Origin: JAWXCM01 sp034408745
GTDB taxonomy: Bacteria > Acidobacteriota > Terriglobia > Bryobacterales > Bryobacteraceae
Length of the DNA stretch: 14,852 bases
Assembly: GCA_034408745.1 (NCBI GenBank)
Contig: JAWXCM010000095.1
Location: 1-14,852 of the forward strand
Direction: 5' to 3'
Numbering within the stretch: position 1 is the first letter of the stretch; each line of letters begins with the position of its first letter. The translations under genes and the position numbers were made by a program. The notes under the pieces are model-generated. The model was not told where the DNA came from. It did not search any database and saw nothing but the letters and a program-made list of their open reading frames with translations. This document shows positions 6,706 through 13,730 of this stretch, in pieces.

Positions 6706-7911
6706 ATGGACGCCAGCAACCGAATGTCACGTGTTCTGAGCCAAAAAATCCGTAGTACCGCTGTGGGCCTGATCATCGGGAGCGTATTTGGGTACTTTCT
6801 GGCCCGGGCCGGCTTACGCGGCGATCCTGTGGGACGGATCCTGCTGTATTCCGTCCTCTGCGCTCCGCTGGCGGTGGTGATCCACGAACTGGGCCACGTT
6901 CTGGTTGGCATGGCGGTCGGGTTTGAGCCGGTGTTCGCTATGATCGGGCCTCTGCGTTTGCGGAGGATGAGCTCGGGTTGGAAGCTCGATTCGGGCAAAC
7001 CTGGGTTCCTTGGTGGAGCGGCAGCGTCGGTGCCTCGCGACGGCACGAATCTCCGAAGACGTCTGCTCTGGTACATTTCCGGGGGCATGATCGCGAATGT
7101 GGTGACCGGAGCAGCTGCCTTCTTCTTTATGCCGGGCTTGTGGGGCGTGGCGTTCTCGGCCACCTCGGGGCTGTTCCTCCTACTGGCGGCACTGCCGGCC
7201 ACCAGTGCCGGCGTCCACACCGACGGCTTCCGCATCCTGCAACTTCTGGGCGGCGGGCCCTCAGCCGAGCGCTGGGAAGCCTCGATCCTGATTACCGCGA
7301 TCGGTTATCAGGGGGTAAGGCCGGCGGACTGGCCCGGAGACACCGTCGCCCGGGCCGTGGCGTTCCAGGACAACGACCCGGACGATCCGGGCGCTGCTCT
7401 GCTGGCTTATCACTACGAAGCAGACCGCGGGAACCTGGTGCAAGCAGGTGTCTTCCTGAACCGCGCCCTCGACAACGCGGTCCACATTCCGGTGTTCGCC
7501 CGGGCGGTGTACCGGATTGAGGACGCGTGGCTGGCTTTGCTTCGCAATCAGGATCTGGAGACGGCTGAGGGTCAATTCCGCGAGATCGGAACGACGGGGC
7601 TTTTTCGACAGGCGGCGCTGTACCGCGTGAAAGCGCTGGCCGCTCTCGTCTCCGGACAGGCGGAGGAAGCGCGCCGCCTGGCGGCCGAGGGGCTCAAGGC
7701 GGCAGAGGACGACTGGGATCCGGGACTCCGGGAGTACGACCTGGACTGGCTGCGCCGGATGGCGTCCGGCTGGCAGTTAGAGCGGCGGCGGGAAGAGGTC
7801 GTTGACGGCGATCGAAGCTTCAGGAGCGGCGAGCGGGCTGATGGTATCGCCGGGCCGGCAAACGGTTCGCAGGGTATAGCTGCCGTCGACGGGTTGGCGG
7901 AATACGAGTAA
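6706..7911 (+). CDS. M50-type membrane metalloprotease with helical-repeat C-terminus
   Basis: The protein has 401 aa from the ATG at 6706. After two hydrophobic segments comes the zinc motif HELGH (60-64) within a membrane helix. GGMIANVVTGAAAFFF (126-141) then corresponds to the conserved small-residue/Asn helix of M50 enzymes. LLLAALPATSAGVHTDGFRIL (158-178) follows and supplies the second metal-ligand Asp (D173). That order is typical of intramembrane site-2-protease relatives. Residues about 220-350 are soluble helical pairs of TPR-like character that may bind a substrate or partner. The frame is open back to 6010, but that part is antisense to rpsI/rplM. The ribosome site is weak (AGGA, 18 nt away); the ATG at 6724 is an alternative. 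The last ~45 residues are antisense to the Uma2 gene and look like read-through. Substrate unknown. Confidence 0.8.
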   Translation: MDASNRMSRVLSQKIRSTAVGLIIGSVFGYFLARAGLRGDPVGRILLYSVLCAPLAVVIHELGHVLVGMAVGFEPVFAMIGPLRLRRMSSGWKLDSGKPGFLGGAAASVPRDGTNLRRRLLWYISGGMIANVVTGAAAFFFMPGLWGVAFSATSGLFLLLAALPATSAGVHTDGFRILQLLGGGPSAERWEASILITAIGYQGVRPADWPGDTVARAVAFQDNDPDDPGAALLAYHYEADRGNLVQAGVFLNRALDNAVHIPVFARAVYRIEDAWLALLRNQDLETAEGQFREIGTTGLFRQAALYRVKALAALVSGQAEEARRLAAEGLKAAEDDWDPGLREYDLDWLRRMASGWQLERRREEVVDGDRSFRSGERADGIAGPANGSQGIAAVDGLAEYE

Positions 7912-8364
7912 GTGACGCGCGTTGATGTCGACGATCCAGTATTCCCGATACTCGGCCCGGGCGTAGAGGCGCGCTTTGACGGTGGTGTCGATGGTAAGGG
8001 AGGTGTCGGCTACCTCAGCGATCAGCAGGACGTCCGCAGCTTCCGGATGCCGCGTCGCGTAGGTCCTCAGGTCGTCACGGGTGACCATGACATCTGGCTC
8101 GGGCACGCTGCGCTGGCGCTCATTGCGGGCAGCTTCGGCGGGCAGTTGCATGCGAACACGCCTCAGGCCGAATACCTCGGCCAATAAAATCATCAGGATA
8201 TGAACCAACGTGGCGTGCGGCGGATTCTGCCCCATTTTGTCGATGAGCTCCCCTTCGATCAACTCGAAACGGCACCCTGCCAGGTGCCCGGCCGATTCAA
8301 GGGATTCCACCTCATCGCGAGTCCAGTCCTTGCCTGTCAAACCTAAAAAAGCAGCAGACATCAC
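7777..8364 (-). CDS. Uma2-family (DUF820) putative restriction-endonuclease-like protein
   Basis: The 195 aa have the PD-(D/E)XK-like fold pattern of Uma2 proteins. CRFELIEGELIDKM (31-44) comes first, then PPHATLVHILMILLAEVFG, VPEPDVMV (the metal-binding Asp) and ADVLLIAEVADTSL (acidic residue), followed by DTTVKARLYARAEYREYWIVD with the conserved Lys and the EYW motif. These proteins often occur in many copies in cyanobacteria, Chloroflexi and Acidobacteriota, and their physiological role is not settled; nuclease activity is inferred from fold only. The first codons are GTG-ATG (8364, 8361), and either may start. A promoter-like pair lies directly upstream. The stop lies inside the convergent M50 gene. 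Confidence 0.9.
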   Translation of the reverse strand: MMSAAFLGLTGKDWTRDEVESLESAGHLAGCRFELIEGELIDKMGQNPPHATLVHILMILLAEVFGLRRVRMQLPAEAARNERQRSVPEPDVMVTRDDLRTYATRHPEAADVLLIAEVADTSLTIDTTVKARLYARAEYREYWIVDINARHLLVFRQPVDGSYTLRTVCRPGDTISPLAAPEASIAVNDLFPPPL

Positions 8365-8368
8365 CCCA

Positions 8369-8397
8369 ATTCTACTCCCATAAGCCAGGGGTTACAA
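8369..8397 (-). promoter_or_regulatory. Candidate promoter of the Uma2 gene, possibly leaderless
   Basis: On the minus strand, TTGTAA (8397-8392) and TAGAAT (8374-8369) are 17 nt apart, four and five of six consensus bases. Transcription would begin about at the GTG/ATG start (8364/8361), leaving no room for a leader. Confidence 0.4.
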
Positions 8398-8403
8398 AAG
8401 TCA

Positions 8404-8409
8404 TACAAT
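8404..8409 (+). promoter_or_regulatory. Candidate -10 element for the desaturase gene
   Basis: TACAAT at 8404-8409 lies 47 nt before the desaturase ATG. No convincing -35 is present 16-18 nt upstream, so this is a weak call in the 92-bp divergent region. Confidence 0.25.
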
Positions 8410-8456
8410 GCGCGCGAGGCAATCCTGTTAGCGTTAATTCAAGACCAATTGTCGCA

Positions 8457-9329
8457 ATGACTGACTCTCGTTATTCCTCAATCAATCCATCAACGGCCAT
8501 CGCCCTTGGTGTCTTCCACACCGGAGCCATCGCAGCTCTTTTCTTCTTTTCGTGGCAGGCATTCTGGACCGCCGTGTTCCTGAACTGGCTTGCCCTGTCC
8601 CTGGGAATCGGCATGGGATATCACCGGTTGCTGACGCACCGGTCCTACAAAGTGCCGTCCTGGATCGAGTACTTCCTCACTATCTGCGCGACACTCGCGC
8701 TGGAAGGCGGACCCATCTTCTGGGTTGGCACGCACCGCGTCCATCACCAGCACTCGGACAAAGAGGGTGATCCGCACAGCCCGCGCCATGGAGCCTGGTG
8801 GGCGCACCTGATGTGGATGGTCTTTGGCAAGGGCTATCACAATGAGACAAAGCTCATGGGCAAGTACGCTCCCGATCTGTATCGCGACAAATTCCACCGT
8901 TCGATCAACAGCTGGCACTGGGTTCCGCTGACTGTGCTCGGCTTCATCCTTATGGGTATCGGCGCGTGGACCGGCGGCGCTTACGGGGCAGCCTCCATGG
9001 TTCTGTGGGGCATATTCCTTCGCGTCACCCTCGGCCACCACTTCACGTGGGCTGTTAACTCGATCACCCACATGCATGGCGCCCGCCGCTTCGACACCCG
9101 CGACGATTCGACCAACAACTGGTACGTCGCACTGCTGACGTTCGGCGAAGGCTGGCACAACAACCACCACGCGCATCCGACCTCGGCCCGACATGGTCTG
9201 GCGTGGTACGAACTCGACATCACCTGGCTGGAAATCTGGGCCCTGGGCAAACTGGGCATAGCTCAGAACATCAAGGTGGCTCGAACCGATCAGCCTATCG
9301 CCGGCACCAGCGAGAAGGCTGCCGCTTAG
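8457..9329 (+). CDS. Membrane fatty-acid (acyl-CoA delta-9 type) desaturase
   Basis: The 290-aa integral membrane di-iron enzyme inserts a cis double bond into acyl chains and so tunes membrane fluidity. The three histidine boxes are complete: HRLLTH (56-61), HRVHH (93-97) and HNNHH (234-238), set in HRVHHQHSDKEGDPHSPRHG and TFGEGWHNNHHAHP, as in the stearoyl-CoA/DesC-like group. Extra family His appear at GHHFTWAVNSITHMHG (193-208). Hydrophobic segments lie before box 1, between boxes 1 and 2, and at about 157-190. The ATG at 8457 fits the family N-terminus, although no clear ribosome site precedes it. Electron donor (ferredoxin or cytochrome b5-like) is not encoded nearby. The gene stands alone between the divergent Uma2 gene and the downstream kinase. 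Confidence 0.93.
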   Translation: MTDSRYSSINPSTAIALGVFHTGAIAALFFFSWQAFWTAVFLNWLALSLGIGMGYHRLLTHRSYKVPSWIEYFLTICATLALEGGPIFWVGTHRVHHQHSDKEGDPHSPRHGAWWAHLMWMVFGKGYHNETKLMGKYAPDLYRDKFHRSINSWHWVPLTVLGFILMGIGAWTGGAYGAASMVLWGIFLRVTLGHHFTWAVNSITHMHGARRFDTRDDSTNNWYVALLTFGEGWHNNHHAHPTSARHGLAWYELDITWLEIWALGKLGIAQNIKVARTDQPIAGTSEKAAA

Positions 9330-9440
9330 TTCGACCTGTCCGAACGGAATTCTCCCATGGCGCGCTCATTTTTACAGACTGGGCGCGCCCTTGCGTTTCC
9401 AGCTCCCTCTCCCTCTTTGCCGGCCCGTTACACTGAAAAC

Positions 9441-10346
9441 ATGCTGAAGGGCGGACGCCGCCGAGCGAAGGCGTTCTTCATTACTCTCGGCGCATGCATG
9501 GTGGTGCTGACCATCACGCTGCAGTTCGGCTGGATCGTCCTCAACTGGCGAACCGGGCTGTTGCTGGTGCTGGGCGTCATCTTCTTTGGACTCATCCTGA
9601 CCGGAGTCGTTCTCAACACCATCTTCCTGATTCGTGAAATCCGCCGGAATGAGCAGCACGACGCGTTCATCAACTCCGTGACTCACGAGCTGAAGACGCC
9701 TGTCGCCTCGATGCGGCTCTACCTGCAGACTCTGCAGTCGCGCCCGGTGACAGACGAAAAGCGGCAGGAGTTTTACGGCATCATGCTGGCAGATTCCGAC
9801 CGCCTGTTGAACACCATTGAACAGGTGTTGCGTGCGGCTCGAACCCCGACGGCGAAGCCCGCGCTCAAGACACGGGTCGACCTCCACGAACTGGTATCCG
9901 AGTGCATCGAAATCACGCGGCTTCGCCACCATCTGGAAGGTACGGCGTTCGCCTACGCCGCGCCGTCCCAGCAGGGCACTACCTCAGTGATGGGCGATAT
10001 TGACGAACTTCGCGCCGCGGTTTCGAACCTGCTGGACAACGCCATCAAGTACGGGGGGCAGAACGTCAAAGTGGCTGTGGAGTTGACAAACAGCGGAGCC
10101 CAGAACATTGTGCTGCGCGTTCGTGACTGGGGCGCTGGTATCCCACCTGCGGAACTGAAGCGCATCTTCAGGCGGTTCTACAGGGTGCCGTCGAGCCTCG
10201 CGATTCGGGTCAAGGGAACGGGACTGGGTTTGTTTATCGTGCGCTCCGTCGCTGAGCGCCATGGCGGCCGCGCCTGGGCTGAAAGTGAAGGACCCGGACG
10301 GGGCAGCACATTTTCACTGGAGTTACCTGTCGCACCGCGCGTATGA
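9441..10346 (+). CDS. Membrane sensor histidine kinase
   Basis: The 301 aa begin with two transmembrane helices (about 11-33 and 40-64) separated by a very short loop, so there is almost no periplasmic sensor. The signal is probably in the membrane or inside the cell. The HisKA domain has the phospho-accepting His in SVTHELKTPVASM (H82). The ATPase domain shows the N box NLLDNAIKYG (196-205), the G1 box DWGAGIP (229-235), an F box (RIFRRFYR, 241-248) and the G2 box GTGLGLFIV (259-267). An upstream ATG at 9357 would add 28 residues of low similarity. The ATG at 9441 directly follows a -10-like TACACT (9429-9434), so leaderless initiation is possible, though no -35 is seen. The stop overlaps the regulator start (ATGA). 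The 111 bp after the desaturase hold only a GGCGCGC/GCGCGCC repeat (9359-9365, 9383-9389). Confidence 0.93.
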   Translation: MLKGGRRRAKAFFITLGACMVVLTITLQFGWIVLNWRTGLLLVLGVIFFGLILTGVVLNTIFLIREIRRNEQHDAFINSVTHELKTPVASMRLYLQTLQSRPVTDEKRQEFYGIMLADSDRLLNTIEQVLRAARTPTAKPALKTRVDLHELVSECIEITRLRHHLEGTAFAYAAPSQQGTTSVMGDIDELRAAVSNLLDNAIKYGGQNVKVAVELTNSGAQNIVLRVRDWGAGIPPAELKRIFRRFYRVPSSLAIRVKGTGLGLFIVRSVAERHGGRAWAESEGPGRGSTFSLELPVAPRV

Positions 10347-11056
10347 GCCGAATACTCATCGTCGAAGATGAGCGCCACCTTGCCGATGGTCTGCGATTCA
10401 ACCTGGAGGCGGATGACCACGAGGCCGAGGTTTGCGAGAACGGTGAGGACGGCCTGGCCGCGCTTGCGGAACCCTCTCATGGGTTTGATCTGCTGGTGCT
10501 CGACGTCATGCTGCCGGGCATCGACGGCTTCGGAGTGATTGCGGCGCTGCGCGACCGCGGCGAACTGATTCCCACGCTCATGCTGACGGCTCGCAGCCGC
10601 CCCGAAGATGTTCTGCGAGGCTTTGAAGCCGGGGCGGACGATTACCTCCCCAAGCCGTTCGAACTTTCCATACTGCTGGCTCGTGTCCGAGGCCTGTTGC
10701 GCCGGTCGTCCTGGAACCGGCAGCGTGTTGCCGCGCCCCGCGATGTGTACGAATTCGCAGGCAAGACTATCGACTTCGATAATCTGGAACTGCGGGTCGG
10801 CGGCCAGGCACTCAAGCTGACGCTGATGGAAGCGAATCTCCTGCGGTTTCTGATCGAGCGGGAAGGGCAGGCCGTGGCGAGGAGCGTCATGCTGGAAAAA
10901 GTTTGGAACCTGCGTGAAGACACCGACACACGGGCTATCGACAATTTCATCGTTCGCCTTCGCCGCTATATTGAGGACGAGCCGCAACGGCCGAAGCACG
11001 TGCAGACCGTGCGCGGAATCGGCTACCGCTTCATCGCGAATCCGCCCGCTGAGTAA
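10343..11056 (+). CDS. OmpR/PhoB-family response regulator
   Basis: The 237 aa form a receiver domain and a winged-helix DNA-binding domain. Receiver: acidic pair E8-D9 (LIVEDE), phosphorylation site D54 (LLVLDVMLPGIDG), T82 (LMLTARS) and K104 (YLPKPF), all conserved. A ~30-residue linker leads to the DNA-binding domain, with LTLMEANLLRFLIEREGQAVAR, the recognition-helix region DTDTRAIDNFIVRLRRYIED, and the wing VQTVRGIGYRFI. Start at the ATG overlapping the kinase stop by four bases, so the pair is translationally coupled. The next gene starts 4 nt after the stop, which makes it the nearest candidate for part of the same signalling unit. Target genes cannot be deduced from the window. Confidence 0.95.
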   Translation: MSRILIVEDERHLADGLRFNLEADDHEAEVCENGEDGLAALAEPSHGFDLLVLDVMLPGIDGFGVIAALRDRGELIPTLMLTARSRPEDVLRGFEAGADDYLPKPFELSILLARVRGLLRRSSWNRQRVAAPRDVYEFAGKTIDFDNLELRVGGQALKLTLMEANLLRFLIEREGQAVARSVMLEKVWNLREDTDTRAIDNFIVRLRRYIEDEPQRPKHVQTVRGIGYRFIANPPAE

Positions 11057-11060
11057 CTAA

Positions 11061-12194
11061 GTGCAGGACATATTTCTTTGTTGTGCCGCTGCCGACCGCG
11101 TCGCGACGGAACCTTTGATTGCGGCTCTGACGGACGTCGACGCGCTGACTCTCACCGTGGAAGTGTGCGAGCCGGGGGAGTTGCCGGAGGCCTGTGCGGC
11201 CGGGTCGGACGCCGCGGGCGTGGTGCTGCTGCTGTCCACCGAGTCGGTGCCTGGGAAAGTCACGCGCCAGTTGTGGCAGCCTGTGCTTGATCGCGCGGAA
11301 CGGGCGCCGTCTACGTTGGCGAGCGTGCAACTCGAACCCTGCGCTTTTCCGGCATCGCTCAAGACTCGGAGTCTTTTGGTTGATCCGGGAGAGGCGGCTC
11401 GCGCGTTGCAGCGCTGGGCTGTGGCGCTCGATCCGGCTGAGCGCTTTGAGGTGTTCGGTTTTGCCGGGCAGTATGAGTTTCGCGACGTGAGCTGGATTCC
11501 CTGCGCGGGGCGGGAGCGGGAGTCGGTTCAGGAGGATCTGGCTTTGGCGCTCGATGGGCGCCGAATTTTGATCGTGCTGGATCGCTGTCCGTCCGACGTG
11601 TTGATGCCCGTCACCACGCGGGAACGGATCGTGGTCCATACCCCCGAAGAACGGCGGGCTGCAGGGCCGCTGCCTCCGGGAGTCGCCACATGCTACCCGG
11701 ACTTTCTGCATCGCGACTTTTGCGCCAGGGTGGCCGATATGGAACCGGTCGCGCTTGCGGCTTTGCTCGAGCCGCTTTCGAGGGACGGGCGGATCCTGCG
11801 GGTACCGCTCGAGGCACGGAGGCATTTCGATTATGAGAGTGCTCCGTGGCGCCGTCATGCGGAACTGCTGGCGCAGATTCTGAGTTCGCCGGGGGCAGCG
11901 GATCAGGCGCAGCTGATTCGGCTCGAACTCCCCGCGGCTTTGGAGTTTTGCTTTGGTACAGACTGGAATTTCGCAGCGGGGCTCGCCTGGCGCGCCCGGG
12001 AAGTGCTGAAGGGCAGGTGGCCAGGCGAGACCACACGGCTCCTTCTGCGCCTCCGGCAGTCCGCGGTGGACCACAAGGTTCGGTCCTGGGTGGACCTGTG
12101 CGAGCAGGAGCTCCACTGGATGGGTGTCGACATTCCCACAGTGAGCGCGACGAAGAGCAAGGTCAACACGCACCAGTTGACATTGGACTGGTAA
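11061..12194 (+). CDS. Protein with TIR-like N-terminus and degenerate NTPase-like middle, linked to a two-component system
   Basis: The 377 aa are not assigned to a named family. Residues 1-110 look TIR-like: DIFLCCAAADR (3-13) for the first strand and its loop, AGVVLLLSTES (52-62) for a core strand, then a helix with R-x-x-W (69-72), and LASVQLEPCAFPASL (86-100). The catalytic Glu found in NAD-cleaving TIR domains near the W is not evident. Residues about 130-195 recall an NB-ARC/STAND region: FEVFGFAGQYEFRDVSWIP, then GRRILIVLD (166-174) like a Walker B strand, but no Walker A (GxxxxGKT) exists. The remainder is helical and acidic/leucine rich. Start is GTG at 11061, four nt after the regulator stop, with no good ribosome site, suggesting coupled translation. 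A long antisense ORF covers the same stretch but has shadow-like Arg/His/Gln/Pro composition. Confidence 0.7.
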   Translation: MQDIFLCCAAADRVATEPLIAALTDVDALTLTVEVCEPGELPEACAAGSDAAGVVLLLSTESVPGKVTRQLWQPVLDRAERAPSTLASVQLEPCAFPASLKTRSLLVDPGEAARALQRWAVALDPAERFEVFGFAGQYEFRDVSWIPCAGRERESVQEDLALALDGRRILIVLDRCPSDVLMPVTTRERIVVHTPEERRAAGPLPPGVATCYPDFLHRDFCARVADMEPVALAALLEPLSRDGRILRVPLEARRHFDYESAPWRRHAELLAQILSSPGAADQAQLIRLELPAALEFCFGTDWNFAAGLAWRAREVLKGRWPGETTRLLLRLRQSAVDHKVRSWVDLCEQELHWMGVDIPTVSATKSKVNTHQLTLDW

Positions 12195-12197
12195 GAT
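12189..12197 (+). promoter_or_regulatory. Candidate extended -10 promoter for tRNA-Gln
   Basis: TGG-TAAGAT at 12189-12197 fits the extended -10 pattern TGn-TAnnaT. It would start RNA about 20 nt before the mature tRNA 5' end. It overlaps the stop codon of the preceding gene (12192-12194). A TTGACA at 12177 is too close to serve as its -35. Confidence 0.35.
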
Positions 12198-12223
12198 ACT
12201 GGTTGAGCGTCCTGCTCATCCAT

Positions 12224-12297
12224 TCCCCGGTCGTTCAACGGTAGGACAGCGGCCTTTGGAGCCGTGAATCGTGGTTCGAATCCACGCTGGGGAGCCA
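12224..12297 (+). tRNA. tRNA-Gln (anticodon UUG)
   Basis: A complete cloverleaf is seen. The acceptor arm pairs 12224-12230 (TCCCCGG) with 12287-12293 (CTGGGGA), with one G-T pair. The D stem pairs GTTC with GGAC (12244-12247). The anticodon stem pairs GCGGC (12249-12253) with GCCGT (12261-12265) around loop CTTTGGA, anticodon TTG at 12256-12258. The T stem pairs CGTGG (12270-12274) with CCACG (12282-12286) around TTCGAAT. Discriminator G at 12294 and encoded CCA at 12295-12297. It reads CAA, and possibly CAG by wobble. Confidence 0.95.
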
Positions 12298-12600
12298 CTA
12301 CTTTTCTGCCCCAACTCCAAGCGCCCGTTCTGTTGACAGCAGCGCACGCCTGTTCCCTCGCCCGTATCCGCAACATTCCGTTGGTTCTTGCGCGACGCCG
12401 TTATCTCCGGTTGGAAGAGAGGCATCGCGGGGGTGCAAGCTCAACCCCAGGGTTGAGGCTGAACCCCACGTTTTCAGGTGCGAATTCTCCGGTTTCTCTC
12501 GTTGACAGGTCGCATTTGTTGACAGGAGGGTTGGTCGCGCCACCCCAACGCGCACGTTCCAACCAGCACCTAGCCAACGGCTGAGCCACGATTTAGAACG
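12298..12600. other. Non-coding stretch downstream of tRNA-Gln with short repeats
   Basis: No convincing gene is seen in these ~300 bases. They hold three copies of GTTGACAG (12332-12339, 12501-12508, 12518-12525). The last two extend to GTTGACAGG and begin 17 nt apart. There is also a perfect 8-bp palindromic repeat, CTCAACCC-CA-GGGTTGAG (12440-12457). Repeated TGTTGACA-like motifs are reminiscent of the multiple terminal repeats of some IS21-family elements, so this may be an insertion-sequence scar. That reading is speculative. Confidence 0.4.
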
Positions 12601-12925
12601 CCGCAGAGAAAAAGTGCCCTCTTGGGTTTTGGCACGGTGTACGCGAGGTGAAACGGCTGCTCAAGGAGGACTCGGCCGTTCGAACCTCGGGCGGCACTCC
12701 CTGCGCCGCGCCAACATCACATGGCGGCAGGAAGTCGGCGGCAGCAGCATCGAGACCAGTAAGATAGCCGGCCACGCCAACACGAAGATCACCGAGGAGT
12801 ACACCATCGTCCAGTTGAAGCGGCAGGAGGAGTTGACGCGCCGGATTCAAGGCCGGCGCGCAAAGGCGGCGAAGCGAGAGAGAGCCAACAAGGTGGTGGA
12901 ACTCAAGGGAAAGGACGCGGCGTGA
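12600..12925 (+). pseudogene. Tyrosine recombinase (phage-type integrase), decayed C-terminal remnant
   Basis: From about 12690 the frame ending at the TGA at 12923 reads RHSLRRANITWRQ, ETSKIAGHANTKITEEYTIVQ and LKRQEELTRRIQ. This has the second half of the recombinase catalytic set: H-x-L-R-R, the G-H motif, and a candidate nucleophile Tyr in EEYT. The preceding coding trace, GVREVKRLLKEDSAVRTSGG (about 12637-12696), is in a different frame, indicating a frameshift near 12695. The first catalytic Arg and the entire N-terminal arm-binding and core-binding domains are missing. A complete enzyme would be 300-400 aa; only about 100 remain. It lies 300 bp from tRNA-Gln, the usual target type for such integrases, so it is probably the relic that built the island. 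Start of the feature is approximate. Confidence 0.7.
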
Positions 12926-12965
12926 GCACTGCGTGTGAAATTCCTCAAGTCGGGATGCACCTGCT

Positions 12966-13730
12966 CTACGCGGCCCTCTCGCGTTCGAAGAACTGCGGGC
13001 CGTTCTCCCGGAAGTCGTCGAGCGATGGGAACTGTTTGTCGCTCGCACTGGTGATTCGGGTGCGATCCTTCTTCGTGATCCCGCTCTCGAAGTCCTGGTG
13101 CACCATCACGCCCTTGAACGGGATGCGGCGGCGCTGAAACTCCAGGCATGAAATGGTGGCCAGCCGCGCCTTATCGTTGTCCTTCACCCCGAAGAGAAAG
13201 AGAGGACGCGGACCGATATCGAACTGGTAATCCACCTCATACTCATCGTGGTCCGGAATTGGTAACGTATTCCGGCGCGGGTTGTACTCGGCCAGTTTCT
13301 CCTCGACGAACTCGGCAAGCTGTTCGTAGAAAAGGTTCTGGATGACCTCGCGCTTGTAGTACTGCATGCTGGAGACCTTGGCGACGGTCTGCGCAAACTG
13401 AAGCAGCGCCGGGTACAGCCTTTCGGGTTCAGCCTCGATGTACAGGCGCCCATCCTGTTCTTGAATCCGGTTTTCTGACAAGATGCGATTGAAGATACGC
13501 TGCTTGTTCTCGGTGTCCAGGTCGTAGGTGTAGGTGAGGCGCATCAACGTCAGCCCATGGTCGCCGATCCGGACCTTGCCGGAACCGTTCACGGGTTCAT
13601 CTAAGAAGATGTCCACCATGTCGCCGTCTTCGTGAAACAACGGGGCCAGGACCTGAAGCACGCCCGGGCGGCGTTCCCGGAACGCCACGTGGCCGTTGAA
13701 TTGTTGTTTCAGTAAATCCAAGCCAGTCAT
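12966..13730 (-). CDS. DUF1828/DUF1829-type protein of the tRNA-linked cassette
   Basis: The protein has 254 aa. Residues about 25-115 match my recollection of DUF1828: DGDMVDIFLDEP (35-46), KVRIGDHGLTLMRL (52-65), then NKQRIFNRILSENRI (75-89) and DGRLYIEAEPERL. Residues about 160-250 resemble the companion DUF1829: DYQFDIGPRPLFLFGVKDND (167-186) and IPFKGVMVHQD (203-213). The D...(x)xK arrangement D167/D171...K183 could suit a PD-(D/E)XK-like fold, but that is a guess; no biochemical role is known to me. The ATG at 13730 overlaps the stop of the upstream gene by four bases (ATGA), so the two products are probably made together. It converges on the integrase relic with 40 bp between the stops and no terminator visible. 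Confidence 0.75.
   Translation of the reverse strand: MTGLDLLKQQFNGHVAFRERRPGVLQVLAPLFHEDGDMVDIFLDEPVNGSGKVRIGDHGLTLMRLTYTYDLDTENKQRIFNRILSENRIQEQDGRLYIEAEPERLYPALLQFAQTVAKVSSMQYYKREVIQNLFYEQLAEFVEEKLAEYNPRRNTLPIPDHDEYEVDYQFDIGPRPLFLFGVKDNDKARLATISCLEFQRRRIPFKGVMVHQDFESGITKKDRTRITSASDKQFPSLDDFRENGPQFFERERAA

Noticed and set aside
8490..9194. Minus-strand open frame opposite the desaturase
   Set aside because: The desaturase has all three histidine boxes; the opposite frame has no motif.
9359..9390. Inverted repeat GGCGCGC/GCGCGCC between desaturase and kinase, considered as a terminator
   Set aside because: No U-run follows the right arm and the right arm is itself a palindrome common in GC-rich DNA.
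10178..10999. Minus-strand open frame opposite the response regulator
   Set aside because: The response regulator is complete with all active-site residues; the opposite frame is a shadow.
11031..12173. Minus-strand open frame of 380 codons opposite the TIR-like gene
   Set aside because: It has no domain pattern and an Arg/His/Pro/Gln-rich composition. The plus frame follows the response regulator by 4 nt and shows strand-helix patterns, so the plus gene is preferred.
12665..12690. T-arm-like string GTTCGAACCTCG that might be a second tRNA end or attachment site
   Set aside because: The flanking bases do not pair into a T stem, and no acceptor or anticodon arm is present nearby. It is part of the integrase coding trace.
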